Positions 13,962-24,948 of a stretch of DNA of 64,000 nucleotides are shown piece by piece. The translations under genes were made by a program, and so were the position numbers. Numbering within the stretch: position 1 is the stretch's first letter; each line of letters opens with the position of its first letter. The stretch lies in NCBI GenBank assembly GCA_958496175.1, contig OY292277.1, positions 20,850,282-20,914,281 on the forward strand, given 5' to 3'. The notes under the pieces were generated by a model. That model searched no databases and had not been told where the DNA came from. It worked only from the letters and a program-made list of their open reading frames with translations. Source of the DNA: Sisyra terminalis. Lineage: Eukaryota; Arthropoda; Insecta; Neuroptera; Sisyridae.

Positions 13962-14022
13962 AAAGATTAAATAAAAACATCAAGTATTTAGTATCCAAAA
14001 AAGAGATTCATTTACTGTTATA

Positions 14023-14869
14023 ATTTATAAATTAATTGGACAAAATTTCTTTAGTTTCATGCAACATGACCATTGTCAGAAGCTATTCTAATTTATGCTT
14101 GAAAATAGGAACGTATGGCAAGTAATCAAGGGTTCTACGATAGGTGTCCGCAAAAAAAATCCTCACAAGAAGAAAGCTCCGCTCTAGCGGAGACTGCATA
14201 AGAAAGTTAACCACATGAAAATTTGCCCAAATAAAATTTCTCCTACAGAAATAAACACACAATGACTTACACACGTATAGAAAATTGCTCAAAGGGAAAA
14301 TTACTTTTTTACAATACACCAGAGGTTCCAGTGAGCTTCGTACCACCTATAATTGACTTATCGCTAATGTTAATTAGAAAGCCTGATTTTCCGTTAGTAT
14401 TCAATTTCATCATTATACTTATTCTTGATCAGATTTTTCGTGGCATTGAAGGCTAATTGAAGGTCCCTACAGAAATGCGATTAAAAGTAAAAATCTAAAC
14501 AAAGTAATGAAAAAGTCTATTCAATACCTGCAGTTTTTGCAATAGGTAGGGTTATGGACTAAAATATAACAGAAAAGTTAATAAACAGATTTCTCGACGA
14601 TAAATTAATAAATTTATATTACTTATATTGAGAATAATATTACTGATAACAAAAGAAAAATTCTTATACCATCTAATCAAGCATGCGTTTAATAAAGCCC
14701 TACATTTACAACACAACAACCTGATAAAAGCTTTAAGATTTTTTGACGCAACACTTTGTTACAGAAGTAATACGTTGATTGTTAATAATCAAATATCAAT
14801 TGTGGTTGACGAATATTATTTTTTTCGACTTACATAAAAGTATAATTAGGTTTTATTATATATGGTGTA
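14023..14869. other. AT-rich intergenic DNA, nothing recognised
   Basis: Several short overlapping open frames on both strands have no family resemblance. Confidence 0.4.
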
Positions 14870-15005
14870 CTTTTCTTGGAGTCCGGACAACAACTCCTCC
14901 ATGGTCATCGAAATTGGTCAAACAGTTTAGGAATGCATGAAGTACAAACATACAGACAGACTGGCGCTAAATTTTTATAATTGTAGATTAGTAATACTAT
15001 ATAAT
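14870..15005 (+). mobile_element. 3' end of an RTE-like retroelement
   Basis: CATCGAAATTGGTCAAACAG, then ACAAACATACAGACAGAC and TTTTTATAATTGTAGATTAG, follow the characteristic 3' tail of insect RTE-like elements. Coding part absent. Confidence 0.6.
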
Positions 15006-15639
15006 ATTAAGTATTGTGGATGGAGATGCACGTATAAACGAATGTTATTTTCATCCTTCGCGAATTATTATTAGGAAAATAGGCAATGCTGAATTATAAT
15101 TATAATATTGAATTATTGGCATTCATTCCACCAGGTGACACACTTTTTTGATTAACTTTCAGAGACATTCCCTCCCCCAACGAGGAAAGTTTCAACACGA
15201 TATTGACATATTTCTGCTTTACATACATTGAAGATACACCATAAAGAAGTCTTCAATTTCCTATTCAAATGTAGAAAAAACAACGAATTGTGAGGGATTC
15301 CACAATGCATTAAATTCATTTTTCTATTGCAGTCGTCCAAGCATTTGAGGATTACTTGACGGATTAAAAAAATGTTTGGCCTGCCATACCCTTACATTGG
15401 TGAATGATAAGGCAAATTCTTTGGAAGTTCTATATACGAACTTAAATTACTTTTAAATATTGTACTTCTATAATTTTTAATATGAACCCGGAATTTGCCA
15501 ATAAGTGGTATCTATGGTGGCGGTCAATAGAGGGTCAGCCAAACCAAGTCATTGCAAGGCAATTCTTTTGTTTTGATATTTGACAGATTTTCAATTTTCA
15601 AAAGGATAAATTTCATATGATTTCATCATTTTTAATAGC
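15006..15639. other. Intergenic, nothing recognised
   Basis: The right part may include the 5' end of the adjacent mariner copy (GTCAGCCAAACCAAG near 15535), but the terminus is not clear. Confidence 0.35.
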
Positions 15640-16190
15640 AATCAACATGTCGAGTTTTGTACCTAAAAAATACGATTCGCGGACAACATTGATTTTCTAT
15701 TACCATTTGAACAAAAAATGCTGCGGAATCGCATCGAATTCTTGTCAAGATTTATGTTTAGCATTCTTTTAAGAAATTTCAGTACTTTAAGGAGTTTTAA
15801 AAATTGAAAATGACGATATCGATGTGGAGAATAAAGAACGTAGATGACAACCGAAAAAACTATAAAACATCGAATTGTAAAAATTGTTGGATAAGAATGA
15901 TAGTCAAACGTAAGAGTAACTTGCGATAGTAGATTTGAACCAAGTTTTAGCGCGAAAAACAGCCAGAATATCAAAATAGGTAATATATAGTGATCTTGTT
16001 GCATTTTAATTTCACTGACCACACAGAAAAACGAGTGAAGGATATGATAGAGGCATTGAGTTTGGAAAAATGTTTGCATGCGGCTTAATCCCTAGACTTG
16101 GCTCCTTGAGATTATTACTTATTTGCATTAATGGGACGCGTACTTGTTGAGCAGTACTTAACATCTTACGAAGACTTTCTTCGCTAATTT
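15640..16190 (+). pseudogene. Mariner transposase remnant
   Basis: From ATG 15647 the frame reads MSSFVPKKYDSRTTLIFYY, the start of a mariner transposase. Further on NDDIDVENKERR matches its helix-turn-helix region, and near 16087-16180 SLDLAP-DYYLFALMGR and EQYLTSYED match the segment around the third catalytic Asp. The middle part with the first two Asp residues is largely lost, and several stops and frameshifts are present. Long antisense open frames here are artefacts of this relic. Confidence 0.8.
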
Positions 16191-16486
16191 TTTCGTTTAT
16201 TATCGTAATTGATACCTTTCTATGTTTTAATCGATAAAACTTAGAAGTATACTTAAACAAACGAGAATAATTTACAGAAGTCAGGTTAATCTCATAGAAA
16301 AATTGTTTGGCTATCTACTGTTACATTCGTAGAATCTAATGAATTTACAATTCTTATTATGTTTCTTACATTTCTTTAAGAACAGAAATCTAAAGAAACT
16401 TTACAACGTAATTGATTATATACAGTACAGCTAAAATAGTTTGATAGAGGAAAAGATTTTTAAGGAGGTAGGTAATTGATTTTTAG

Positions 16487-17207
16487 TACGATTACAATTT
16501 CGGTGGCACCGCAATTTGACGATATATTTTAGTAAATAATACCGTCCAAAATAAAGCATAAATTAAAAATTTCTTTTTGATATCTCCTTGAGCTTTCGTG
16601 ACATCGATACATTAAGTTTTAGAAATATTTGATCTTAAGTAATATATATTCTGTTTGATTTTCATTATTACAAGTTCTCACTACTTCTACTATACTCCCT
16701 GCACTTATAGTTTCGCTATAGGCCCACTTCGGACTGCTAATCTTATACTCTGAATTACACTTTCTATTGTTTTTCATTATCACAGTTGTTATTGCCTGTA
16801 AACCCAGGATAGGATGTGATACAAATCAGTGACTATTTTACAGAATTCTTGTTAATTTATAGTTGATTCTGCTCACTACTTATAGGAATAGGCCTCTTAA
16901 GTATTCGAATTAACAAAATTTAACGTTTAACGATGTTCTCTTTATATTTTATTCTTTGTAGTTATTTTTGTTCTTTTTGTGTCATAAGTAAAACGATAAA
17001 GCGTTTATTAGACAAGTGGTATTAAGATTAGATTAGATTATACCAATATTATGGTACTTATACCTACATTTATTCGAAACTAAAATCTTTAAATAGATAT
17101 CGATATCTTAAAGCAAGACATCAGAAATAATATAATCATTATTTCGTCTTAATTTGATCTGCTTTGCCAAAATATATCGTCCAATTGAGGCGATACCGAA
17201 ATCGTAC
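16487..17207. mobile_element. 721-bp element bounded by ~45-bp imperfect inverted repeats
   Basis: Left GTACGATTACAATTTCGGTG through GACGATATATTTT. Right, inverted, GTACGATTTCGGTATCGCC through GACGATATATTTT. The interior is AT-rich and non-coding. Superfamily not determined. Confidence 0.6.
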
Positions 17208-17303
17208 ACGCCTTGATTTTTCATAAAAATGTTGATTATAAAATGTTAAATTAACTATTGAGAACTATTTTTAATAATTCACTTATTTGTTTAACGAACA
17301 ATA

Positions 17304-17395
17304 GGTACACACAGTTTAGCAACACCAATATCTGGTAACATTGTCTTTTCGCTTTTGTTTTTGATTTAATTTAATCGTGAATTAATCAGGCCACA
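17304..17395. mobile_element. Fragment of the 225-bp hAT-like MITE family
   Basis: TAGCAACACCAATATCTGGT, then GCTTTTGTTTTTGATTTAAT, corresponds to one arm of the intact copy at 40154-40378. The other arm is missing. Confidence 0.55.
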
Positions 17396-17580
17396 ATCCA
17401 ATAAACAATTCTTTTTTTCCACTAGTTTTACTATTTGCAAAATAGTTTGCTTTATTGTTGAGTTCATTAAGGGTTCGTAGGAATGGCACTTGACTTGAGT
17501 CACTACTCAACAGTAGACCCACTGTGTTTTTGATGGTTCTCTCGTTATTGGTACCAAATTCGCACTAGATGATGGTATTA

Positions 17581-18090
17581 TTAATCACTTGAAATCAGAA
17601 GGTCTCCATGATGTTTCCTTTTAAGGCGCCTATGTTGTCTGGGTGGAGGAAGATCTTCAATGGTGTTTGAAAGAAGTAGGTTACTGTCAAGGTTTGTAAA
17701 TTACACAGGTTGCTCCATTAGAAAAAAAATGACGTCATACGAAGAATTTTGAAATTGATCAGTTTGAAGATATGTACAAATTTCTTCTGGATACGTCACG
17801 TATCCATCACGTAGCCACCATGAGGCCACCTGTGTATTTTATAAACCTTGGGTTACTGCGACTTGCCATTGAGCAGTAAAGCTGAGAGTAGAATCTGTTA
17901 ATAATTTCCTTCACTGTGGGCATGTGGAGATCCCTGTGTATGTTCGCATTTCGGATGTACCATGGAGCGTCCGTGATTGTTCTTAATGCCCAATTTTGCA
18001 ACACCTGTACACGATTCAATTGGGTTTTGCAAGCTGCTCCCCAAAGTGCTGACGCGTACTGCCAAACAGGTCGGATGATGGATGTAAGTA
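17581..18090 (-). mobile_element. Jockey-like reverse-transcriptase C-terminus, interrupted by a MITE
   Basis: Minus-strand translation gives IIRPVWQYASALWGAACKTQ, LNRVQVLQNWALRTITDAPW and HRDLHMPTVKEIINRF, ending before a 163-bp insertion (17688-17850). Beyond it the frame resumes as SNLLLSNTIEDLPPPRQHRR and ends at TAA (17581-17583). Apart from the insertion this stretch is open, so the copy is younger than the one at 9540. Confidence 0.88.
17688..17850. mobile_element. 163-bp MITE with 9-bp target duplication, copy 1
   Basis: Terminal inverted repeats start CAAGGTTT and run about 25 bases. Flanks are GGTTACTGT (17679-17687) and GGTTACTGC (17851-17859), a 9-bp duplication with one difference. 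A second copy lies inverted at 55039-55204. A 9-bp duplication suits Mutator-like elements, but no transposase supports this here. Confidence 0.88.
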
Positions 18091-18435
18091 TATAGAAGGC
18101 ATTTGAATAAACAACTCTATTTTATTTTTTGGGAGCTTTTCCCTTGAACCCCTTGTTTAGATATAGTTTTTAAGGGCAAAAACATTAGTGGAGCTGCGGT
18201 TGTAAGATTTATTTCTTTTTTTTTGAAAATTTTGAGAAATCCGTCTATATAAAACAGTGATTTTTTTTTTTCAATATTTAAGTATCCATATCTCGTAAAT
18301 TAAGCATGATTCTTCATTTTCATTTTATTTTGTCGAGATCTATAAGAATCCGTCGTCATTCCCTAATTATGTTTTTTTTTTCATCTATATGAACGTAAAA
18401 GGGATGCTATATTTACTGATTAAGATAAATCAAAT
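18091..18435. other. Intergenic, nothing recognised
   Basis: AT-rich with T tracts. Confidence 0.4.
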
Positions 18436-18750
18436 GCTTTTTTTTAAATAAGAAGACAATTCAGGTTGTCTAAGATCGGTTTTTTTATTTAATATTTTAT
18501 TATTCAATTAACTACGTTTCATTACTTATCGTAACTTTATCAGGCTTCTTGATTCACAAAAATAAAATATTTTCAATTTAAATTCATTAAAAAATTTAAA
18601 TTGAAAATATTTTATTTTTGTGAATCAAGAAGCCTGATGAAGTTACGATAAGTAATGAAACGTAGCAAATTGAATAATAAAAATATTAAATAAAAAAAAC
18701 GATTTTAAACAACCTGAATTGTCTTCTTATTAAAAAAAAACAAAAGCTGA
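18436..18750. mobile_element. ~313-bp near-palindromic element with hammerhead-like motif
   Basis: Long inverted repeat: GAAGACAATTCAGGTTGT (18453 onward) pairs with its complement at 18708-18725, and the arms match almost to the centre (about 18598). The right arm holds an intact hammerhead-like core; the left-arm copy has CTGATAA in place of CTGATGA. The tail ATTAAATAAAAA after the motif is shared with the 13578 element. Confidence 0.8.
18632..18666 (+). ncRNA. Hammerhead-ribozyme-like motif
   Basis: Stem I GC, CTGATGA, stem II AGTTAC/GTAAT around GATA (one wobble pair), GAAAC, GTA, stem I GC. The stem sequences differ from the 13.6-14.0 kb copies while pairing is kept. Activity is inferred only. 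Confidence 0.42.
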
Positions 18751-18897
18751 GATCTGAATTTTATCATCTATAAATCAAATGTACCTACTTGATTTTTGTA
18801 CGGTTTCTTAATATTAATTTAATGAATATTTGTTAATATGGACTGATTTAGTTATACTTTTTTTAAAGTATGTCAAAACATTGTCAATGATGTACCA

Positions 18898-19085
18898 GCC
18901 GAGTCATGTCCTTTTAAGCAATGTTAACAACTGACAATGCTTCATTTTTCACTTTGCTTTAATTTAATTCGCGAATAAATCGGGCCATAATGAAAATTTA
19001 GCAATAAAAGAGAAAATTATACGGTAAAAGAATTTAATTAATAGAAAAATCGTGAATTAAAATTAAATGTAGCCAGATTTTGGCG
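18898..19085. mobile_element. Diverged copy of the 225-bp hAT-like MITE family
   Basis: CACTTTGCTTTAATTTAATT on the left side and ATCGTGAATTAAAATTAAAT followed by AGCCAGATTTTGGC on the right match both arms of the 40154-40378 element. Confidence 0.55.
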
Positions 19086-20039
19086 TCGATACAAGGGACC
19101 TGAACCGATCTACCTATATACCTGTATATAACTGAGCTTATAAAGATATATAATAAACATGTTTTCTTCTTTATTTTTTCTTAAAGATTTCTTCTCAAGA
19201 AGATGGTGTGGGTGTCACTGAAATGTAGAACCAATAAGAAATGTCTAAAGGCGGAGCAGATTTAAAAGCAAGACGCCTCACCATTTATATTAATAGCTTT
19301 TAAAATTAGACAAAAAAAAATCTATATTTCCAATGATATTTTTTGTGTTGGAATGTAGGATTGGATGCTATGGATTTTGAATTTTCGTAGGATGTTTATG
19401 AAATTTTGAAAAATGTTCATAACATTTTTTTTTAAAATGAACAGCTTTTTAAATTGACGAAACAACTCAAAATTTAAAAGTATATTTATGTATATATTAT
19501 AGGCACCAAAAATTGTAAGACTTTAAAATTGTAACTTAAGCGTAAGTTATAGAACATATATCAGTGAAACTTAATTGAATTAATTCGTTTGAAAGTTTTT
19601 TTTATTAGTAATTCAATTTTTTTAATAGTAGTGAAGGAAAACCAAAATTTTCATTTAATAATCATTATTGAAAATTTTCGGTTGGTGGGTCTTTTTCGAA
19701 TTCCCGCCTCTGGTGATGAGTGATCCCAAAGCTTTCCCTACCGTAAAACTGAGAACTTCTACATATACACTTTTCTGTACACATATATAAAAACATATGC
19801 ATCAAAAACAAATCTTACAACGTTCACACACATATATTTAAAATGTGTATCACATTTTAAGATTTATCTTTCACACAGCATCCAACACCACACATTCTCA
19901 GTTTCCCTGAAGTGTTTCTAACGACACTTCTTCATTCCGTCTTTAATACATCCAACATAAAGTAGTAAAAGAAAATATCCAAACACTGGAATATTTAAAT
20001 ATACTGCCAGTTTGAGAAAAACCCGCGCAAACACCTTAT
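19086..20039. other. AT-rich intergenic DNA, nothing recognised
   Basis: No supported feature. Confidence 0.4.
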
Positions 20040-20560
20040 CAATTTTGTGCTTTGATTTATTTTTGAAAAAATTGTGTTTATGAAAAAGCTCACTTTGGTG
20101 GGGTGGATCGGAATTTCGGGATGGATTGGGATAGAGTGAAGTCGGCGAACGATGGTCTCGATGAAAAATAAGTGAAAGTGTTAGAAATCCTTTCAAGTGT
20201 TATGGAGCGGCGAATGAAAATTTCGCTCGCGCCTCAAGTGTTGTGATCGTTGTGATATGAGGTGAGATGAAAACGAAAATGATGTGATGAAAATTGAGAC
20301 GAGGAAATTTTCTCTAATTTGTTTTTACAATTCCCAACAAGAAAATTATACATTTCAAACTCACCTTAATCTTCATTCGTGCAAAAAAGCCGCTATACCT
20401 ATTTCACCGCTGAAAACTATTATTTTCCATTTAATTTCATCGCTCAAAGAAAAAGAATTAACACGAGCGATCATCACTTAGCATTTGGCTTTTCCTGCCC
20501 GGTGAATGCTGGGAGGAAAATCGTTAAGAAAGTTATCGTTGAGTGGTGGTGATAATGATA
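20040..20560. promoter_or_regulatory. GC-richer patch with paired NK-2-type sites, upstream of org-1
   Basis: Contains TCAAGTG at 20193-20199 and 20234-20240, each followed by TT, the high-affinity site type of NK-2 homeodomain factors such as Tinman. Composition is less AT-biased than its flanks. It lies about 3.1-3.6 kb upstream of the org-1 ATG. Candidate enhancer or upstream promoter region. Confidence 0.35.
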
Positions 20561-22215
20561 TTTCATCGAATATACCAACTTTGCATTTCATCTTGTATAT
20601 ACATATACGTTTGTGTTTGAAATTTTTTTTTTCACGCCTTTTATTTTTGACGAAAAGTTTGTTAATTGGGTCCTTGTTAATGGGTTGATGGAAATATTAA
20701 ATGTTTCATTTTTCTTTTCTTCTTCTTGCTCTTTTATAATGCTAATTTATCGGTGAAAGATTTAACTCGTCGAATCGATTCTGATGTTTTGTCGAAAGTG
20801 ATAGGAACATGAAATATTTGCAAAAATAATAGTGTAGTTCTCTTTTCAAATTAAAAGAGTAAAACAATAAATAAAAATATTTTCATATATTAAATTTAAA
20901 ACTTGAATAACTAAACTTAACAATTTTTTTTGAAATTATACCCGACGGAACTTTACACAGTAATAATGTTCTAATTATAAGGGTAACAATTTTAAGGTTG
21001 ATTTAGTTCACACGGTTTTTAAGGGTAGGTTGCGATTCTATACGGGGTAACAGAATTTGTTAAAATGTTCAGTTTATAATAGTCATATCTCATAAAACTA
21101 ATAATTATTATTAATATGGCCGTAAAAATACGTACCTACTTGCAATGTTAAAGAACATCGTTAATATTATGGAACTCAATATACACTTTAAGGCTTTAAA
21201 ATTTTCTATCCAATAATGATGTACCTAAGTTTTTTTTTGGATTTAAGTGTACCATAAAAATCAAATATTCCTAAGCTATAGAAATTTTGAAAATTTCAAT
21301 GATCCAAATTTTACATTTCAACACTTTGACGTGACTAACTTTAAGAAATGATCAACTTTTCTTGAAAAATGAATTTGCTTAATCATAATTTAACTTGAAC
21401 TTCCAAAACCATTGTGTCACTTATTAAGTAACCTGTATAAGTTGGTTAATTTATTAAATTAACTAATTTTTCGAATTAAGGACGTTTTAAGATGATTATT
21501 AAAATGGTGCTAACAAACTATTTCACATTTTTTATTAAAATTATTTATTTTGAGTTAAAATTTCTAATTTCTTTTAATTATTTAAAATGTATACGAAGTT
21601 TTACACGAAGAATTGGATTGGTCCCTTTATAGTTTTGCAATTACCTCTATTATATTAGGTTTAGTGAATGTGAATGTGAAAGGGGTTTAATATTGATTAA
21701 TTGGAAATAAATTTTATATAGTTAATTTTAAGGGAAATTAAAATTTCAAAATAAAAAAATTACATTTTTATGGATCTATAAACAATTAATTATAGTTTTA
21801 TTATTTGCCTTAACTTTTCTTCCCAGTGTATCTTTGGCAATTTAAATTTTCATGTTTTATTATAAGAAATTTTCATTTATCGTAAAACTTATAAAATATA
21901 ACATTTAAAAAGCTTTCAACAATATATAAAAAAATCAAATCAGCAAAATGTTTTACTAACATTTTATTTGTGTGGCAATTGTCTCTTTTTTATTGAAAAT
22001 CTTACTTTACTATTTATACACGTTGCAATTATTGAAAAATCTATAAATTATTGTGTTTTCTATCATTTTTTACTTTAAACGGCAATTGCTACTAAAATTG
22101 TTTGATTTAAATTTTGATTATACTCTTTACCGTTAATTTTTGTAGTACATTTTTATTGTAACCTATATATAAAATGTCAATAATTGTTCAAACCAATCGT
22201 GAAATTATAATAATA
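20561..22215. other. AT-rich DNA upstream of org-1, nothing recognised
   Basis: No supported feature. Confidence 0.4.
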
Positions 22216-22610
22216 AGGTGACTGGAAAGTAATGCCGTTTTTAACATAAAATTAAAATACAAAATTTTGACGAAAAGCTTTAATTTTAAATCAATAACAT
22301 AAACACCATCAATATCATCAACCTTTTAACATCAAATATGCAAATTTTCAATGCTTAGTAAAAATTCATTAATTCCTTAAAATATCTGAAAATCACATTT
22401 GGAACATCGTTTAGGTTTATCTTTTATTTTATCCACGCGGAAAATATTGTTGCGATTGAAATAAATAGTAATCCGATGGATCAAATTTGAATGGTTATGG
22501 TTGGCCATACAATATCACCAAACCTTAATTTATTATTTTTTCTAGGGGTTTTCTAGTGCAGTGAAGTCTTGCATTATCATGATGCAGAATAAAGTTTTCT
22601 CTATTGATAA
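22216..22610 (-). pseudogene. Mariner transposase remnant (minus strand)
   Basis: Minus-strand frame gives ENFILHHDNARLHCTRKPL (near 22553-22600) and, about 34 codons on, DPSDYYLFQSQQYFPRG (near 22440-22490). These are the second and third catalytic Asp regions of a D,D34D mariner transposase. Stops interrupt it. GTGACTGGAAAGTAATGCCG at the left may be the element's terminal region. Confidence 0.8.
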
Positions 22611-23662
22611 TTTATGGGCAATTTTAGATACTTAGTTGGTCGACCAAGATTGATAAGGAATATTTGACAGCTCGTTGACTGTCTTGCATAGATTTCTTCC
22701 CTTAACATCGTTTTATTTCAAGTTTTTATCATTCTTCAAATTATTGAATTTGAACTTACAAATGTCATTTGGTATTAATGAACATCTAATGTAGCTGGGT
22801 AAATATTAAAAACTTTTTTGGTAGGTACTTAGCGTTACTAGCTTGTAAGACTCAAAGAACATACAATATCAAATACTTATGGGTATTTGGTTAATCATTT
22901 CAATATAAACTTTAGATTTTTTTTTTTTTAAATTTTATATGTTGACAAGTTACTATAATCATAAAAAGTCTTTCGTGCGACTTTGAAATAAGTTATAAGC
23001 CGATAAATGGAAATTGAATATCTATCGATTCAGAAACAACACTATACTTTACGGTTTCCTTAATATATCTTCATAAAATGTTCAATAGTCATTGTTGAGC
23101 ACCATTTTCTAAAAAAATCACTAATTATATATTGGGATTTGTTATGTTGCAAATATTTAACTTATATTTTCTTACTAAGGTATGTTTTAATGCCAACAGG
23201 ACGAAACTTAAAACAATTTAATTGTTATTAATACGAAAAAAGTTGAGGTATTAACAGCCAAATTTATTACCGTAAAACAATGATATTTCTAGAAAATATT
23301 GGTCCCTTCTATTAATATTCAATTTTAAATAACAACCATTTTTTTGAAACATCTTAGATTCCAATAATTAGTAGAAAATTTTTCTCAGGTCTCACTTCTT
23401 TAACCCATATCATAATTTTTAAGTAAAATTTATATATTTTCTTACAGTTACTAAGACAATCAGCTAATAAATTTATTTTTATAAGTTCTGTGTCTTCAAG
23501 ATATTAGTGAATCAACAATAATTAAATTCCAAAGTGCCTACAAGACAATCTGAACATTTAGTTAACTGTGAAATAGTTTTACTGAAGAGAGATTTACTCT
23601 TGTGAAGTTAATAAGTGAAAATAATAGTGAAAAACTTTTAAAAATTGATTTAAAAATTTAAA
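22611..23662. other. org-1: Presumed org-1 5' flank and 5' UTR
   Basis: AT-rich. No TATA box with a convincing initiator was found, so the transcription start is not placed. The exon 1 ATG is preceded by an in-frame stop at 23651. Confidence 0.35.
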
Positions 23663-23819
23663 ATGCATCATCCAGAATATATGGCACCATCGGGAAGTGG
23701 AAATAATCGACTGTTAAGTATGAGCGAAACCGGGTCTGGTCAAATATCGGCTGATTGCTGTTATCCACCAGAAAGTTGGCATTACTCCACTGGCGTTACA
23801 CCAATGAAACAAATTGAAG
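23663..23819 (+). CDS. org-1: org-1 coding exon 1
   Basis: Residues 1-52 plus one base. It starts at ATG 23663, has an in-frame TAA twelve bases upstream, and ends at a GTAAGA donor. The sequence ([13 protein letters not shown]...) is Ser/Gly-rich, without a known domain. The split codon becomes GCT (Ala53) with exon 2. Confidence 0.88.
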
Positions 23820-24912
23820 GTAAGACAAAAAGTTCTAATTTTTTTATAAATAAAAATTCGACTAATTCTCTTTGTACTTGGCGTCTTAGCTGTCTAACGT
23901 AATGAGAAATAAAACAATTTTGTTTGCTATTTTTTACGTCTGGTAATTACAAAATCAAAAGTTCCTAATACTTTTATAGACACTCCAATCCAATATTTTT
24001 ACTAATACCTATTTATTTTTCACTGTAAAATGTTTTAGAAGAATTGATTTATCAACGAATTAATTAAAACTGTAGAAACATTTGCAAGTGTCAAGAATTT
24101 CACACTTGAATTAAAAAGGTCAACAAATTAAACTTTTAACGACTAGGGAGTTTAAATGACCTTTGCCGCCTGAAAGAAAAAAATATAAAAGTAAATTATT
24201 GGACTATAAAATTAAAACCAATTGTATTTTAAACGTTATTAAAATATAACAATTATACTTTGAATTATGTAAGCAAAAGTATTATTGATTTAAATTTTAA
24301 GAATAGAAAACTTTTTTTTAACCAAAAAAGCTTTTTAAGAACATCAGAATTTTCTCATAACTTGTCCAGATCTTTTACTTTTTTCATTAAATTTATTCCA
24401 TTGAGCTTGATTTATCTTGAATTATCAAGTAAGAAGAGATCGGAGTGTTGTGTGTTATCCTTTTGTGAAGAGAAGCTTTTCTTTTTTCCTGGTATAACAT
24501 AAATAAATCTTGCATGGTATGCGACTAACACAACACTTGGACAATTAGCAGCGAATTGTTTTACGATGTTCGAGCCAGAGAATGTTTTGTATTTGGTCTC
24601 AAACAAATACCTAATTCTATTATTTTACGTCATGACACGACACTTACATGCAAATAAGAGCAACCAAATGTTGATGCAAAACTAGGTTTACGGCTATTTG
24701 ATACGAAAAGAGTTTTCATTTACAAAAAATAAATCGGCACAATAATGTAACTACAATTTAGTAAGTGGTACATGGATAATGTCTAGGAAATTCTGAGATG
24801 CATTAAATAGTCAAAATATATAAAAAGACTTGCTGTTTAGAGTAACTGCAAATATCAAAACCAATTTAGTTTGTTGAATCTTTGTCCTTTTAAATTTGAC
24901 AAACGGACTTTC

Positions 24913-24948
<36 letters not shown>

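Larger units (their letters stand above)
13578..14022. mobile_element. 445-bp inverted-repeat element with hammerhead-like motifs in both arms
   Basis: Outer ends TATAACAGTAAATGAATC and its complement (ending about 14022) enclose arms of about 120 bases (13578-13702, 13903-14022) and an AT-rich centre. Each arm, read outwards, carries CTGATGA, stem II, GAAAC, GTT, then AAGATTAAATAAAAACA. It has no coding capacity. It may derive from Penelope-type elements, whose terminal repeats are known to hold hammerheads. Confidence 0.75.

Noticed and set aside
15663..16260. Minus-strand open frames of 138 and 82 codons
   Set aside because: They are antisense to the mariner relic on the plus strand, and show no membrane-protein family pattern despite their hydrophobic look.
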